A DNA stretch of 64,000 bases from positions 1 to 64,000 of the forward strand of contig NZ_JAAIJQ010000004.1 of assembly GCF_010820565.1 (NCBI RefSeq), given 5' to 3'. A program made the translations under genes and the position numbers. Origin of the DNA: Thiorhodococcus minor (lineage in GTDB: Bacteria > Pseudomonadota > Gammaproteobacteria > Chromatiales > Chromatiaceae). The notes below the pieces were generated by a model that saw nothing but the letters and a program-made list of their open reading frames with translations, did no database searches and was not told the DNA's origin. Positions 42,262-50,882 of the stretch are shown one piece after another (within the stretch, counting starts at the first letter, position 1; the number at the start of each line of letters is the position of its first letter).

Positions 42262-43033
42262 AGGCACCATACCCCACGACCCGATCGCGTGGTCCGGCGG
42301 TGTCGCCCGAGCTGCGCAGGTCGAGCGTCTCGGCCCGCAGGCCGCGACGCTTCGCGGTCTCGAGCAGGCCCTTGACCGGGATGCGGCCACAGGCCTGCCG
42401 CTCCCCGATGTCTTCCGGCCGCAGGGCCTCAATGGCGCAGGAGGTGGCGGTATCGAGCCGTTGCGCCGTTTCGTAGCTCATGTAGTGACTGAGGTCGGAG
42501 CTGATGACGATGAGCGTCTCATCGCCACCCCAGAGCAGATCGAGCACTTCGGCGACATCTTCGGGGCGCGCATCGCCGACGACGAAGGGCGCGAGCGAGA
42601 ACGCCCCCAGCTCCTTCTGCAGGAAGGGGAGCTGGACCTCGAGGCTATGCTCGAAGGCGTGCGCCTCTTCCATGATGCGAACGGCGGGATGGCCGAGCGC
42701 GCGCTCGATCGCGCCGCGGTCCAGCGCGACCTGCCCGAGGGGGGTCTCGAAGGCATGGGCATCGCTGGTCGCGAGGCCGCGCAGCGGGACCCGGTGCGAG
42801 GGGCCGAGCAGCACCACCTTGGTGATGCTGTCACCTGCGTCGGCGAGCGTCGCATAGGCCGTGGCCGCGATTGGCCCCGAGTAGACGTAGCCCGCATGCG
42901 GCACGATGATTGCCTTCGGCCGCGGCCGTGTCGACTTGGCTTCGGCCATGAAGTCATCGAGCATACGGCTGAGCGTCTCTGCGTCGCCGGGATAGAAGCG
43001 GTTGGCGACAGCGGGTTTTCTGACGAGAGACAT
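42248..43033 (-). CDS. MEMO-family protein (AmmeMemoRadiSam system protein B)
   Basis: 261 residues. MEMO proteins share the fold of extradiol (class III) dioxygenases; human MEMO1 binds iron or copper through two His and one Cys. The equivalents are visible: H46 in VPHAGYVYSG, H80 in GPSHRVPL and the Cys in ACGRIPVKGLLE, plus SSDLSHYMSYE. ATG 43033 has GGAGGT 6 bases before it; the frame is open to 43090. First gene of the minus operon MEMO - AMMECR1 - lipoprotein hydrolase. Confidence 0.93.
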   Translation of the reverse strand: MSLVRKPAVANRFYPGDAETLSRMLDDFMAEAKSTRPRPKAIIVPHAGYVYSGPIAATAYATLADAGDSITKVVLLGPSHRVPLRGLATSDAHAFETPLGQVALDRGAIERALGHPAVRIMEEAHAFEHSLEVQLPFLQKELGAFSLAPFVVGDARPEDVAEVLDLLWGGDETLIVISSDLSHYMSYETAQRLDTATSCAIEALRPEDIGERQACGRIPVKGLLETAKRRGLRAETLDLRSSGDTAGPRDRVVGYGAYGFY

Positions 43034-43143
43034 GGGTCGACCTCCGCGTCGGTTTGTGCCATGGGTCGCGCGCGATGCGATGCGCGGCACGGTGATTGGG
43101 GACGGACGCCTCGCTTGGTCTTCTAGTCACATATTAGACGCTG

Positions 43144-43479
43144 TCAGCCGCCTTTCTGCTCCTCCTGCTGTGGCGAGAATTGCTCCAGCAGCTTGGCGCA
43201 GCCGGCGGCATCCTGCACCCACTCGATGCCCGTATCCACTGGCGCCGCGCGACTCTTGGCGCGTATCTTGGCGACGGTGGCCGCGATCATGTCGTCCCGA
43301 GCCGAGGCATCCAGGGCCCCTTGCGCATGGGCGGTATCGGCGGCCAGGCAGACGCCGGCCTGGGCGCCCATCAGCAGGCCCCCGGCCGCGCCCATGCCGG
43401 CGCCGACGCCGACCGCGAGGACACCGCCAACCGCAATGCCGATCAACAGGAAGACCAGCGCCATGGTGACTGCTCTCAT
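43144..43479 (-). CDS. Small glycine-zipper membrane protein
   Basis: 111 residues. A first hydrophobic helix (about 5-27) and a Gly-rich segment (VGVGAGMGAAGGLLMGAQAG) are followed by a soluble Ala/Asp-rich part with two Cys in all. GGAGGAATT directly before ATG 43479 is an excellent ribosome site. Not recognised. It may precede the MEMO operon on the same strand (gap 110 bp). Divergent from slt; an 18-bp direct repeat fills the spacer. Confidence 0.75.
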   Translation of the reverse strand: MRAVTMALVFLLIGIAVGGVLAVGVGAGMGAAGGLLMGAQAGVCLAADTAHAQGALDASARDDMIAATVAKIRAKSRAAPVDTGIEWVQDAAGCAKLLEQFSPQQEEQKGG

Positions 43480-43487
43480 AATTCCTC

Positions 43488-43541
43488 CGATCTCAATGCC
43501 TTCTTCGATCTCAATGACTTCTTCGATCTCATGACTTCTCC
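43488..43541. repeat. 18-bp direct repeat x3 in divergent spacer
   Basis: CGATCTCAATGCCTTCTT (43488-43505), CGATCTCAATGACTTCTT (43506-43523) and a third unit with a one-base deletion (43524-43541). The third copy contains the proposed slt start codon; the left edge touches the ribosome site of the divergent gene. Confidence 0.85.
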
Positions 43542-45516
43542 GAAATTCAGCTGGGCTTGGCTCAGGCTGCGAGCGTCCATGCTAAACCCTGTGCTCGTCG
43601 CAGTCTGCACCTGGGGAGCCGGGGATGCGCGAGCAGACCAGCGCAGTGATTTTCTCGCCGCGGAGCGTGCGCTCGCGCGGGGCGAAGACCTGGTGTTGGA
43701 GACTCTGCAGGCAGGGCTCGGGGACTATCCGCTCTTTCCCTACCTCGAATATCAGGCCATCACGCGGGACCTCGCTGCGGCCGCCGACGCGCGTATCGAG
43801 CGCTTCCTGAGGCGCTATCCGGACTCGCCCATGGCCGAGCGCCTAAGGGCGGCCTACTTGAAGCGGTTGGCCGGGCAGGGACGCTGGTCGGAGTATGTGC
43901 GTCTCTATCGCCCTGGGGCTTCCGTCGAGCGTCAATGCCTCTATCTGCGCGCCCTGATCGAGACGGGGAAGGCCGATCTCGCGCTGCCCGAGGTGGAGCC
44001 CATCTGGCTATCGGGCCAGTCGCGCCCGGGCGCCTGCGACCCCGTCTTCGAGGCTTGGCAGGACGCCGGACAGCTCACGCCGACGCTTGTCTGGGAGCGC
44101 CTGCGTCTCGCCATGGACACCGGCAGCTTGGGGCTCGCGCGCTATCTCGGGCGTCTTCTGCCCGACTCGGAGCAGCCTTGGCTCGCCCTCTGGATGGAGG
44201 TTCGCCGTGAGCCAGCGCGTCTCGTCGACGAAGATTTTTCCGGCAAGTCGCATCCCGTCCGCCCCGACATCCTGACGGACGGCATCGCCAGGCTTGCGGA
44301 CCAATCGCCGGATGCGGCTCGGCGCGCGCTTCAGCGATACGCCGCCGAGATGGCGCCCGCCGAGCGAGCGTCCGATCATGCGCACGCCGCCGTCGCGAGG
44401 GCGCTCTTGGCTTCTGGCGACCGCGCCGGCTTCAGGGTTTGGGATGGACTCGAGCCGCGCGAGAGCAATCTGGGCGAGCAGGAGCGGCGGATTCGCAAGG
44501 CGATCGAGCTCGGGGCATGGGATTGGGCGGCGACCTGGATCCGCGCGATGCCCGATAGCCCGGCGAAGCGCGATCACTGGCTCTACTGGCTTGGCCGAGC
44601 GGAGGCCGAGCTCGGGCACATTGACGTAGCCGAGCGCATCTATGCGGAGGCGGCTCGTCAGCGCAGCTTTTGGGGCTTCATGGCGGCTGATCGCGTCGAC
44701 CGTCCCTATCGGCTCGATCATGCCCCGACGCCGGCCGATCCCGACCGGATTCGCGAGATCGTTCGCGCGCCTGCCTTCGCTCGGATCCGCGAGCTCGACC
44801 GTCTTGGGCGCGACACCGACCTCCGCCGCGAATGGCGCAACCTGACCCAGGGTCTCGACCGAGGCGGCCTCATGGCGGCCGCCTATGTTGCCGATGCCTT
44901 CCGCTGGCACGATCAGGCCATCTTTACGCTCGCCAAGGCCAGCTATTGGGATGACCTGGAGCTGAGATTTCCGCTGGAGCATCAGGAGCTGGCGCGAGAC
45001 ATCGCTTGGCAGACGGGCATCGAAGCCGATTGGGTGATGGCCGTCTTGCGTCAGGAGAGTGTCTTCGCACGCAAGATCGCGTCGTCCGCGGGCGCCATCG
45101 GCTTGATGCAGCTGATGCCCGCGACGGCCGCCGAGGTCGCCGCGGGGCTCGGGCTGCCGAGGCCGTCGCGCTGGGATCTCTTCGATCCGGAGCTGAGCGT
45201 CACGCTCGGCGCCGCGTATCTCGCGCGGATGCGCGACCGCTTCGGGCATGCGGCCCTGGCGACGGCGGCTTATAACGCGGGGCCGCATCGGGTCGTGCGC
45301 TGGCGGCCGCGCGGCTGCGAAGCCGTCGATCTCTGGATTGCCGCCATCCCCTTCCCCGAGACCAGGCGTTACGTCGAGCGCGTGATGGCCTATCGCATCA
45401 TCTATGCAGCCCGATTCGGCAGCGAGCCGCTGCGCTTGAGCGAGATCCTTCCCACTGTCAGCGGGGATGATGGCCTCGGCGAGCGGTCGACGCCCAAGGT
45501 TGCGGGCGGCGGCTGA
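43531..45516 (+). CDS. slt: Soluble lytic murein transglycosylase
   Basis: 661 residues, close to E. coli Slt70. A signal peptide (about 1-35, ending DARA) leads to a long alpha-superhelical U/L region (about 40-480) and a C-terminal lysozyme-like domain with catalytic E509 in RQESVFARK, then GAIGLMQLMPATA and TAAYNAGPHRV. It cleaves peptidoglycan to 1,6-anhydro-muropeptides in the periplasm. ATG 43531 lies inside an 18-bp direct repeat and has no good ribosome site; ATG 43579 is possible, and the frame is open to 43180 through the divergent gene. Confidence 0.93.
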   Translation: MTSPKFSWAWLRLRASMLNPVLVAVCTWGAGDARADQRSDFLAAERALARGEDLVLETLQAGLGDYPLFPYLEYQAITRDLAAAADARIERFLRRYPDSPMAERLRAAYLKRLAGQGRWSEYVRLYRPGASVERQCLYLRALIETGKADLALPEVEPIWLSGQSRPGACDPVFEAWQDAGQLTPTLVWERLRLAMDTGSLGLARYLGRLLPDSEQPWLALWMEVRREPARLVDEDFSGKSHPVRPDILTDGIARLADQSPDAARRALQRYAAEMAPAERASDHAHAAVARALLASGDRAGFRVWDGLEPRESNLGEQERRIRKAIELGAWDWAATWIRAMPDSPAKRDHWLYWLGRAEAELGHIDVAERIYAEAARQRSFWGFMAADRVDRPYRLDHAPTPADPDRIREIVRAPAFARIRELDRLGRDTDLRREWRNLTQGLDRGGLMAAAYVADAFRWHDQAIFTLAKASYWDDLELRFPLEHQELARDIAWQTGIEADWVMAVLRQESVFARKIASSAGAIGLMQLMPATAAEVAAGLGLPRPSRWDLFDPELSVTLGAAYLARMRDRFGHAALATAAYNAGPHRVVRWRPRGCEAVDLWIAAIPFPETRRYVERVMAYRIIYAARFGSEPLRLSEILPTVSGDDGLGERSTPKVAGGG

Positions 45517-45711
45517 GCCTTGGGCAGGGCTGTATGGCCTGGACTCCGCCATGCGGACCCTGGGCGGCTCGGTTCTAGAGTCTCAATGAGGGTTGGGTCT
45601 GGTATCATAAAGGGATTTTGTCTTGGCATCTTCTCATTGCCTTGCTTTTCTCGATAGGATCTTGGACGGCCAGGCTCGGTTGGATGATGCCGAGCGCCTC
45701 ACGCTGGCCTC

Positions 45712-46362
45712 ATGTGGATAACGCGCTCTATGCAACGGATGTTTCTCCGGCGATCCCGCGCCTCGATGTCGCTGCGCGCCGGCCTCGTCATGCTTTTCGC
45801 GCTCGGCTGCGGCTCTGGTGATGCGGCGGCCGAGACGCCGGCGGAGGCGATGGCTCGCGCCATCGCGCGGATGATGGAGAGCATGGGCTTCTCGGGCGCC
45901 GCCGGTTACGACGCACCCGCCTATCCCGATGCTGGCGCCATGCCCGGCTGGCCGGGACCCATGACGCCCTGGCCAGGTGGTGCGCTGCCGGATTCCGGGG
46001 TCTCTGACATGGCTGACTCGGCCGTGGATGGAATGACCCGCATGGGCCAGCAGATGATGCAGGGCATGCAAGGTCAGGCGCCTGGCATGCCTTGGGGGCA
46101 GACCTCACTGGGAGGCGTGTGGGAGGACAATCAAGGCGGGGTCCTCATCGTTCAGGGGAGGCGCTACCGGCTCTACTCGCAATGCAGGGGCTACATCGAG
46201 GGCGGCATCCGGCTCTCCGACAATCGCCTCGAGCTGAGCAACGACGAAGAGGGTGTGACGCAAGGCTTTGAGTACGCCTTGGACAAAGGACGCCTCGCAC
46301 TGAGGAGCGACGACGGGCAGGTCTTCCTCTACCGCCGCCTGATCCTCGACCGGAAACCTTGA
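45712..46362 (+). CDS. Secreted Met/Gly/Pro-rich protein of unknown function
   Basis: 216 residues at most. A signal sequence (RAGLVMLFALGCGSGDAAAE, possible lipobox) is followed by a region rich in Met, Gly and Pro (MGQQMMQGMQGQAPGMPWG) at about 90-130, then a small beta-rich domain (GGVWEDNQGGVLIVQGRRYR onward) to the end. Met-rich periplasmic segments can bind copper, but this is only a suggestion. Start uncertain: ATG 45712, 45730 or 45766. Convergent with the TPM-PDZ gene, 22 bp apart. Confidence 0.7.
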   Translation: MWITRSMQRMFLRRSRASMSLRAGLVMLFALGCGSGDAAAETPAEAMARAIARMMESMGFSGAAGYDAPAYPDAGAMPGWPGPMTPWPGGALPDSGVSDMADSAVDGMTRMGQQMMQGMQGQAPGMPWGQTSLGGVWEDNQGGVLIVQGRRYRLYSQCRGYIEGGIRLSDNRLELSNDEEGVTQGFEYALDKGRLALRSDDGQVFLYRRLILDRKP

Positions 46363-46384
46363 CGCTGGCGAGGTCCCGGGCGTG

Positions 46385-47668
46385 TCAAGGCGCCGGATGG
46401 ACGATCTCGATGCGCTCGCCATCCCGCAGCAGGGTCAGACGCACCATTTCGCCTCGCGCGACCGTGTAGAGGTGGCTGAAGACCCATTCCATGGTGGGAT
46501 TCTTTTCGCCGTCGAGCTTCAAGATCTTGTCGCCGACCTGGAGGCCCATCTTCTCGCCGACCGAGTCGGGATCGACCGATAGGATGACAAGATCTTCTTG
46601 TCGGAAGGTGAAGCACCAGCGACACCTCTCTTCCGCCACCATGGGCTCCGGGAGCTCGGGGAAGGCAAAGGCGAACTCGCCCGCGCCCCAGGGCATGGTC
46701 CAATGGTTGTTTTCGTCGAGGCGGATGTATTTCTGCATGGCGACGAAATCGATGCGCCAATAGCGCTCCTCGCGGCGCATCAGATAGGGGTTGCAGACCC
46801 CAGGCTCAGGGTCGTACTGGACGACTGCCAGCCTGCCCCGTATTTGATAGCGCTCTCCTGTGCAGCGCCTGTGCTCGCGCGCAACATTGCGCATCTGCGC
46901 CTTGGTCACGACCCAATCCTTCAGCATCTCCTGCGAGTCATGGGTGTAGATGTCCAGATCCGGGCGCGCGTTGCCTTCCTCCATGGCTTGGATGTAGGCG
47001 TTGACCGTCTCGACGGGGTCGCCTTCCGCGCGCACGTCCGGCATGGGTGTAATGTCCTCCGCGCTGCCCGAAGGCGCGGGAGCGGTGATCTGGGCGCTCG
47101 CCGCGGCCGGCTCCTGGGCCAAGGCGGCTTTGAAGTCGATGTCTTTCGCGGCTTCCTGCGCACGCGTGACGATGCGCTCGCTCGCCGCGACGATGCCTTC
47201 GCCCACGCGTCCCTCGCGGAAGAAGGATGCCATCTGGGTCTCTTCGAGGAGATCTACGAAGGGCGCCGGGTAGATCGGCTCGAGTGCGCTGCCGACCTCG
47301 AGACGCACCTCGCGCCGATGCGGGCTGACCACGAGCAGCAGGCGCTTTCCCGGCTCGCAGACACCCTCGGTTTCGAGCTCCGAAAAGCGTTTCTCGGCGA
47401 TCACGCTGGTGCTGACGGGAGATGAAGTGGTGAGGACCCGGTAGTCGATCCCGTAGTCCTCCAGCAGTGCGTGATGGTAGTCGACGACGTAGGCAGACTC
47501 GCTCTCGCCGAGCGCGCCTGCCTCGTCCATGATGAGCTGGATCTCGACGACAGGCGACTCCGTCAGCGCGAGCCTCAGGCTCTGCATGGCCAGTAGGAGC
47601 AAGCCCAGAGCGATGAAGAGACGGGCCTTGTCCACTAATCCGGGATTTCGATTGGCGCTCATATTCAA
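46385..47668 (-). CDS. TPM-domain protein with C-terminal PDZ domain
   Basis: 427 residues. N-terminal membrane anchor (about 15-35), a TPM-type domain (about 42-175) with the DEAGAL opening and a SPHRREVRLEVGS core, a Pro/Ala linker, a middle region (about 215-330) with four Cys, and a PDZ domain (about 365-425, GLQVGDKILKLDG). TPM domains occur in envelope proteins of photosynthetic and other bacteria, with phosphatase or chaperone-like roles; PDZ adds a C-terminal-peptide-binding module. Convergent with the Met-rich protein gene. Confidence 0.82.
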   Translation of the reverse strand: MNMSANRNPGLVDKARLFIALGLLLLAMQSLRLALTESPVVEIQLIMDEAGALGESESAYVVDYHHALLEDYGIDYRVLTTSSPVSTSVIAEKRFSELETEGVCEPGKRLLLVVSPHRREVRLEVGSALEPIYPAPFVDLLEETQMASFFREGRVGEGIVAASERIVTRAQEAAKDIDFKAALAQEPAAASAQITAPAPSGSAEDITPMPDVRAEGDPVETVNAYIQAMEEGNARPDLDIYTHDSQEMLKDWVVTKAQMRNVAREHRRCTGERYQIRGRLAVVQYDPEPGVCNPYLMRREERYWRIDFVAMQKYIRLDENNHWTMPWGAGEFAFAFPELPEPMVAEERCRWCFTFRQEDLVILSVDPDSVGEKMGLQVGDKILKLDGEKNPTMEWVFSHLYTVARGEMVRLTLLRDGERIEIVHPAP

Positions 47669-47870
47669 ATGCCCCCGAGCCCAGCGAGCGCCGCACGCAG
47701 CTCGGTTGAGCTGTGGTCGCGTGCGCCGCCCGGCAAGCCGGATAAGCGAGATCTATGGGTGGAGGGCCGAGCCATCCTCTGAGTCTGATTCCAGCGCATG
47801 GCCTAGGTCAACTCCGGCCGATTCCTGGCCGGAAATCGCGCTCCCGAGGGCCCAGCCCGAATCGAGCATT

Positions 47871-47898
47871 CAGCCGTCAGCGATCAGCCTCCAGCAGA
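47871..47898. repeat. Degenerate heptamer repeat CAGCNNN x4
   Basis: Phased units CAGCCGT, CAGCGAT, CAGCCTC, CAGCAGA. Confidence 0.6.
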
Positions 47899-47996
47899 CT
47901 GAAACCATGCATGTGTCGGATCTTCTGGCCGACCGGCAGCCCATCCGTTGGGTGAGTCGCAGAGCACCTGAAAGCAGCTCCCAGACGAAGCTTAAC

Positions 47997-48024
47997 GCTG
48001 GCTGCTGGCTGCTGGTGGCTGGCA
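47997..48024. repeat. Degenerate heptamer repeat GCTGGCT x4
   Basis: GCTGGCT twice, then GCTGGTG and GCTGGCA, the complement-type of the CAGC heptamers. Ends 14 bp before the TauE stop codon. Confidence 0.65.
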
Positions 48025-48037
48025 GCCATTCTTGGGG

Positions 48038-48838
48038 TCAACTGAGCCCGAGGTGTGCGGCGACCAGTATCAGAAGGACGCCGAAGGTGCGTTTGAGGAT
48101 GGTGATCGGAAGACTGTGAGCCAGCCGAGCGCCAAGGGGGGCTGCGGGGATGCTGGCGATGAGAATGATGACGACCGCGGGCCAGTAGATGAACCCAGAG
48201 CTCAGCGGTGGAAGGTCGAGCTGCCCCCATCCCGCGATCGCGAAGCCGATGGCCCCGGCGACGGCTATGGGGAGTCCGCAGGCTGCCGAGGTCCCGACGG
48301 CCTGGCGCATGTCGATTCCATGGCTGCTCAAGAAGGGGACCGTCATGGTGCCGCCGCCGATCCCAACCAAGGCCGAGAGTAGCCCGATGCCGCCACCCGT
48401 CGCCGTGAGCTTCATGCTTCCGGGCAGCGCGGCACCTCTCGCGCCCGCGGGCTGACCGCTCAACAGCATCTTGATGCCCAGGGTTCCGAGAAAGACGGCG
48501 AACAGCCGTTTCAGCCAGAGATCCGGGATGTAGGAAACGATGGCGGCACCTAGCCATGCGCCGGCGACGATGCCTGGCGCCATCTTCAGCACGATGTCCC
48601 AACGGACGCTCCCGCGTCGCTGATGCGCCAAGGTCGAGGCGGCGCCGGTGCCGATGATGGTGGTCAGCGAGGTCCCCACGGCCAAATGAGGTATCCAGTC
48701 GCCCGACAGCTGAGCCTCGGCGAAGACGACGATAAGTGCTGGTACGATCACGGCGCCTCCGCCGACGCCAAGGAGACCGGCCAGGACGCCGGCCAGCGCG
48801 CCGATCGCAATGTATGCGGGGATCTCGAGCAGTGTCAT
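48038..48838 (-). CDS. TauE/SafE (TSUP) family membrane transporter
   Basis: 266 residues, eight or so hydrophobic helices in two repeats, each beginning with the family signature: GVLAGLLGVGGGAVIVP and SALVGIGGGTMTVPFL. Members export sulfite, sulfoacetate or other organosulfur anions; in a sulfur bacterium sulfite export is plausible but unproven. ATG 48838 (MTLLEIPAYI) is preferred over 48859. Confidence 0.9.
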   Translation of the reverse strand: MTLLEIPAYIAIGALAGVLAGLLGVGGGAVIVPALIVVFAEAQLSGDWIPHLAVGTSLTTIIGTGAASTLAHQRRGSVRWDIVLKMAPGIVAGAWLGAAIVSYIPDLWLKRLFAVFLGTLGIKMLLSGQPAGARGAALPGSMKLTATGGGIGLLSALVGIGGGTMTVPFLSSHGIDMRQAVGTSAACGLPIAVAGAIGFAIAGWGQLDLPPLSSGFIYWPAVVIILIASIPAAPLGARLAHSLPITILKRTFGVLLILVAAHLGLS

Positions 48839-48868
48839 CCCGGGCGCCGCCGCCAGCACCCAGGGGCC

Positions 48869-48897
48869 AGCCCGCGGGCGCGCCTTGCGGGCGGGCT
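48869..48897. terminator. GC-rich hairpin after the LuxR gene
   Basis: AGCCCGC (48869-48875) pairs with GCGGGCT (48891-48897), with further pairing inside. It lies 14 bp past the luxR-type stop on the minus strand; no T-run. Confidence 0.35.
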
Positions 48898-48910
48898 CAC
48901 TGCGGGCGGC

Positions 48911-50050
48911 TCAGCACTGCTCGAGCTCGGGCGAGGGGGACCGCGTCCTCTGCTGGGGGCTTCGGGGAGAGGTCGCGCTGGCCGAGATCGCGGTCAGCTC
49001 GGCTTCGAGGCCGAGAACCTTGGAGATCATGGCGGTGCGGCTCCTGACGTCGATCTTGCCGTAGATCCTGCGCAAATGGTCCTTCACCGTCTTCTCGTCG
49101 ATGCTGAGCTCCGCGGCGATGTCGGCATTGGAGAGGCCGCGCATGACGCAGAGCGCGACTTCGACTTCGCGCCGCGAGAGTCTGCTGTGGACCAGGCGAG
49201 TCGCCAGTGCTTGGCGTCGTTGAATGGGCTCGACAGCAATGACGATGACTGGCGCGGCTTTCCCCTGCCCAATGCAGTGCGGGAGCGCCCGAGCCTCGCG
49301 GTCGATCCAGCTCAGCAGGCTGCGATCGCCGAGCGGGAGAATCCGAAGCCGGAAGACCCGATCGCCTTGGCTGCGCCAAACCGATTTGGATTCGGCCAAA
49401 TAGCGGATGGCTTCCGGAGCGGCCTCCGACAGCAGCTCTTGGACGCTGTCATTGGCGTAGACCAGCTGGTTGTCGCCGGTCAGCGCGAGCAGGCCCGTCT
49501 GTGGGGCGGCCGAGTGCGAGTCGTTGGCCTCGTTGAAGACCATGGACATCGCGATATGCGGTGCGATTCCGCCGATGAGCTCGAGCTCGTGATCGGTGAA
49601 ATCGCTCCGGCTCGCACGCCGATGCAGGCGTAAGAGCGCGATCGCGCCACCGCGCCAGCCGGCGACCACAGTCAAGGCATGCTCGAAGCCGAAGCGCGTG
49701 CGCGCGCGCTGCACGGTGAGTGCGGCGTCCGGATGGCGAGCAAGCACGCTCGAGAGCTTGCTCGGCTGGTTCAAGCGCGTGGGACAGCGCGTGCTCAAGG
49801 AGCAGGGATCTGTCGAGGCATGCTTCTGCAAATAGGCCCTGATGAGACCCGCGTCCTTGCCCGAGCACTTGCCTTGGGCGATCTCGTAGGTGGTCCGATC
49901 GATCTGATACAAGGCTCCGGCATCGAAGGGCACGAATTCCTGCAGGCTCGCCAGCACTCTGTCGGAGATAAGCTCCTCGCCCTGCAGCGCATAGAGTGAG
50001 TTGACGAGGCCAAGCACCTGCTGCTTGGAGGCATTCAAAGGGTCCTTCAT
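48911..50050 (-). CDS. LuxR-family transcriptional regulator with GAF-like domain
   Basis: 379 residues. Residues about 20-170 look like a GAF-type sensor (SLQEFVPFDAGALYQID), followed by a PAS-like stretch (LLALTGDNQLVYANDSVQELL), and a C-terminal LuxR/GerE helix-turn-helix (LSRREVEVALCVMRGLSNADIAAEL ... VKDHLRRIYGKI) near 300-355. Not a receiver domain, so it is not a response regulator in the strict sense. Ligand unknown. Followed by the TauE gene on the same strand. Confidence 0.9.
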   Translation of the reverse strand: MKDPLNASKQQVLGLVNSLYALQGEELISDRVLASLQEFVPFDAGALYQIDRTTYEIAQGKCSGKDAGLIRAYLQKHASTDPCSLSTRCPTRLNQPSKLSSVLARHPDAALTVQRARTRFGFEHALTVVAGWRGGAIALLRLHRRASRSDFTDHELELIGGIAPHIAMSMVFNEANDSHSAAPQTGLLALTGDNQLVYANDSVQELLSEAAPEAIRYLAESKSVWRSQGDRVFRLRILPLGDRSLLSWIDREARALPHCIGQGKAAPVIVIAVEPIQRRQALATRLVHSRLSRREVEVALCVMRGLSNADIAAELSIDEKTVKDHLRRIYGKIDVRSRTAMISKVLGLEAELTAISASATSPRSPQQRTRSPSPELEQC

Positions 50051-50376
50051 GTTCCATGACCTATGGCGATACGGATGGGATTGCGTCCAAGGCGATGCTG
50101 AGGCTGTCGTCCGAGATGGGGCCTCGCGTCGTTTGAAGCGCGAAGGATGCGCCGTCGCGCTTCTTGGGGCGGATTGAGCGCGACGGCGACGTCAGCGATC
50201 GGCCGCAGCCGGGGGGCGAGCGTCTAGGCTGGGCGGCGCTTGCAGGCCAGTCGATGTCATCAGGCACGGCTCTGATGTGACTCCAGGATGTCGCTGGTCC
50301 GGGCTCGATGCGTCCTGTCACATTCTGTGACAGCGATTGATGCAGTGTATCGCGATAGAGCCACTTGCTTTCGTCC
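50051..50376. other. Spacer upstream of the LuxR gene
   Basis: 326 bp. Only the dyad at 50315-50333 stands out; otherwise nothing recognised. Confidence 0.5.
50315..50333. promoter_or_regulatory. Dyad CTGTCAC-N5-GTGACAG
   Basis: Perfect 7-bp arms around ATTCT, a size and symmetry typical of a dimeric repressor or activator site. It lies 44 bp after the PsiE stop and about 265 bp before the LuxR gene start. It could equally be a weak terminator for psiE. Confidence 0.45.
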
Positions 50377-50811
50377 TTACCCCTGGTGCCGATCCTCTTC
50401 ATGGCGCTCGGCTTTCCCCATTGTCTCAGCACTGTAGCGTTGGCTGAAGCGGATGATGAGGATGGCGAGGCTGACGAGCAGGATGGCGCCGCCTTCGTAG
50501 ATCAGATTCTCCGGAGCAATATTCTTGCCTTGTAGCACGATAAGGCGGGAGAGGGCGGTGACGGCGATAAACATGGGATAGGTGAAGGGAACGCTACGTC
50601 GGAGGAAGTAGACGTTCGCCATCGCCATGATCTCGATGAAGATGAACATGAGCAGCAGGTCTTCGAGCCGAACCTCGCCATGCTGATAGATGCCGTGTAT
50701 GAGCTGGCCGATCCCAACGAGCGCAAGCCCGCCGACGCCGACGAGCACGGCCTTCTCGATATAGAGAAAAAGGATCGACAGCCATCGGTCGATCGGTGTT
50801 TCTGAGTGCAT
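50377..50811 (-). CDS. PsiE family (phosphate-starvation-inducible) membrane protein
   Basis: 144 residues with four hydrophobic segments (about 15-35, 50-67, 77-93, 104-122) matching the PsiE family (LEDLLLMFIFIEIMAMANVYF). Function unknown; E. coli psiE responds to phosphate starvation. No Pho box was identified. Separated by 71 bp from the RND pump gene. Confidence 0.85.
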   Translation of the reverse strand: MHSETPIDRWLSILFLYIEKAVLVGVGGLALVGIGQLIHGIYQHGEVRLEDLLLMFIFIEIMAMANVYFLRRSVPFTYPMFIAVTALSRLIVLQGKNIAPENLIYEGGAILLVSLAILIIRFSQRYSAETMGKAERHEEDRHQG

Positions 50812-50882
50812 TCTCTCCTCTCCTGATGACGCGCACGCTCTGCCCGAGGCCAGCGCGTGATGCGCCCAATCGCTTGTGTGGG

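Larger units (their letters stand above)
47669..48037. other. Intergenic region with two degenerate heptamer runs
   Basis: Promoter side of the TPM-PDZ gene and 3' side of the TauE gene. It carries phased heptamers at 47871-47898 and, with gaps, from about 47974 to 48024. No gene seen. Confidence 0.55.

Noticed and set aside
43180-43530. Longer start of slt
   Set aside because: It would read antisense through the small membrane protein gene and put the signal peptide inside the protein.
44008-45552. Minus-strand frame of 514 codons
   Set aside because: Antisense to slt; composition is typical of a GC-rich shadow frame.
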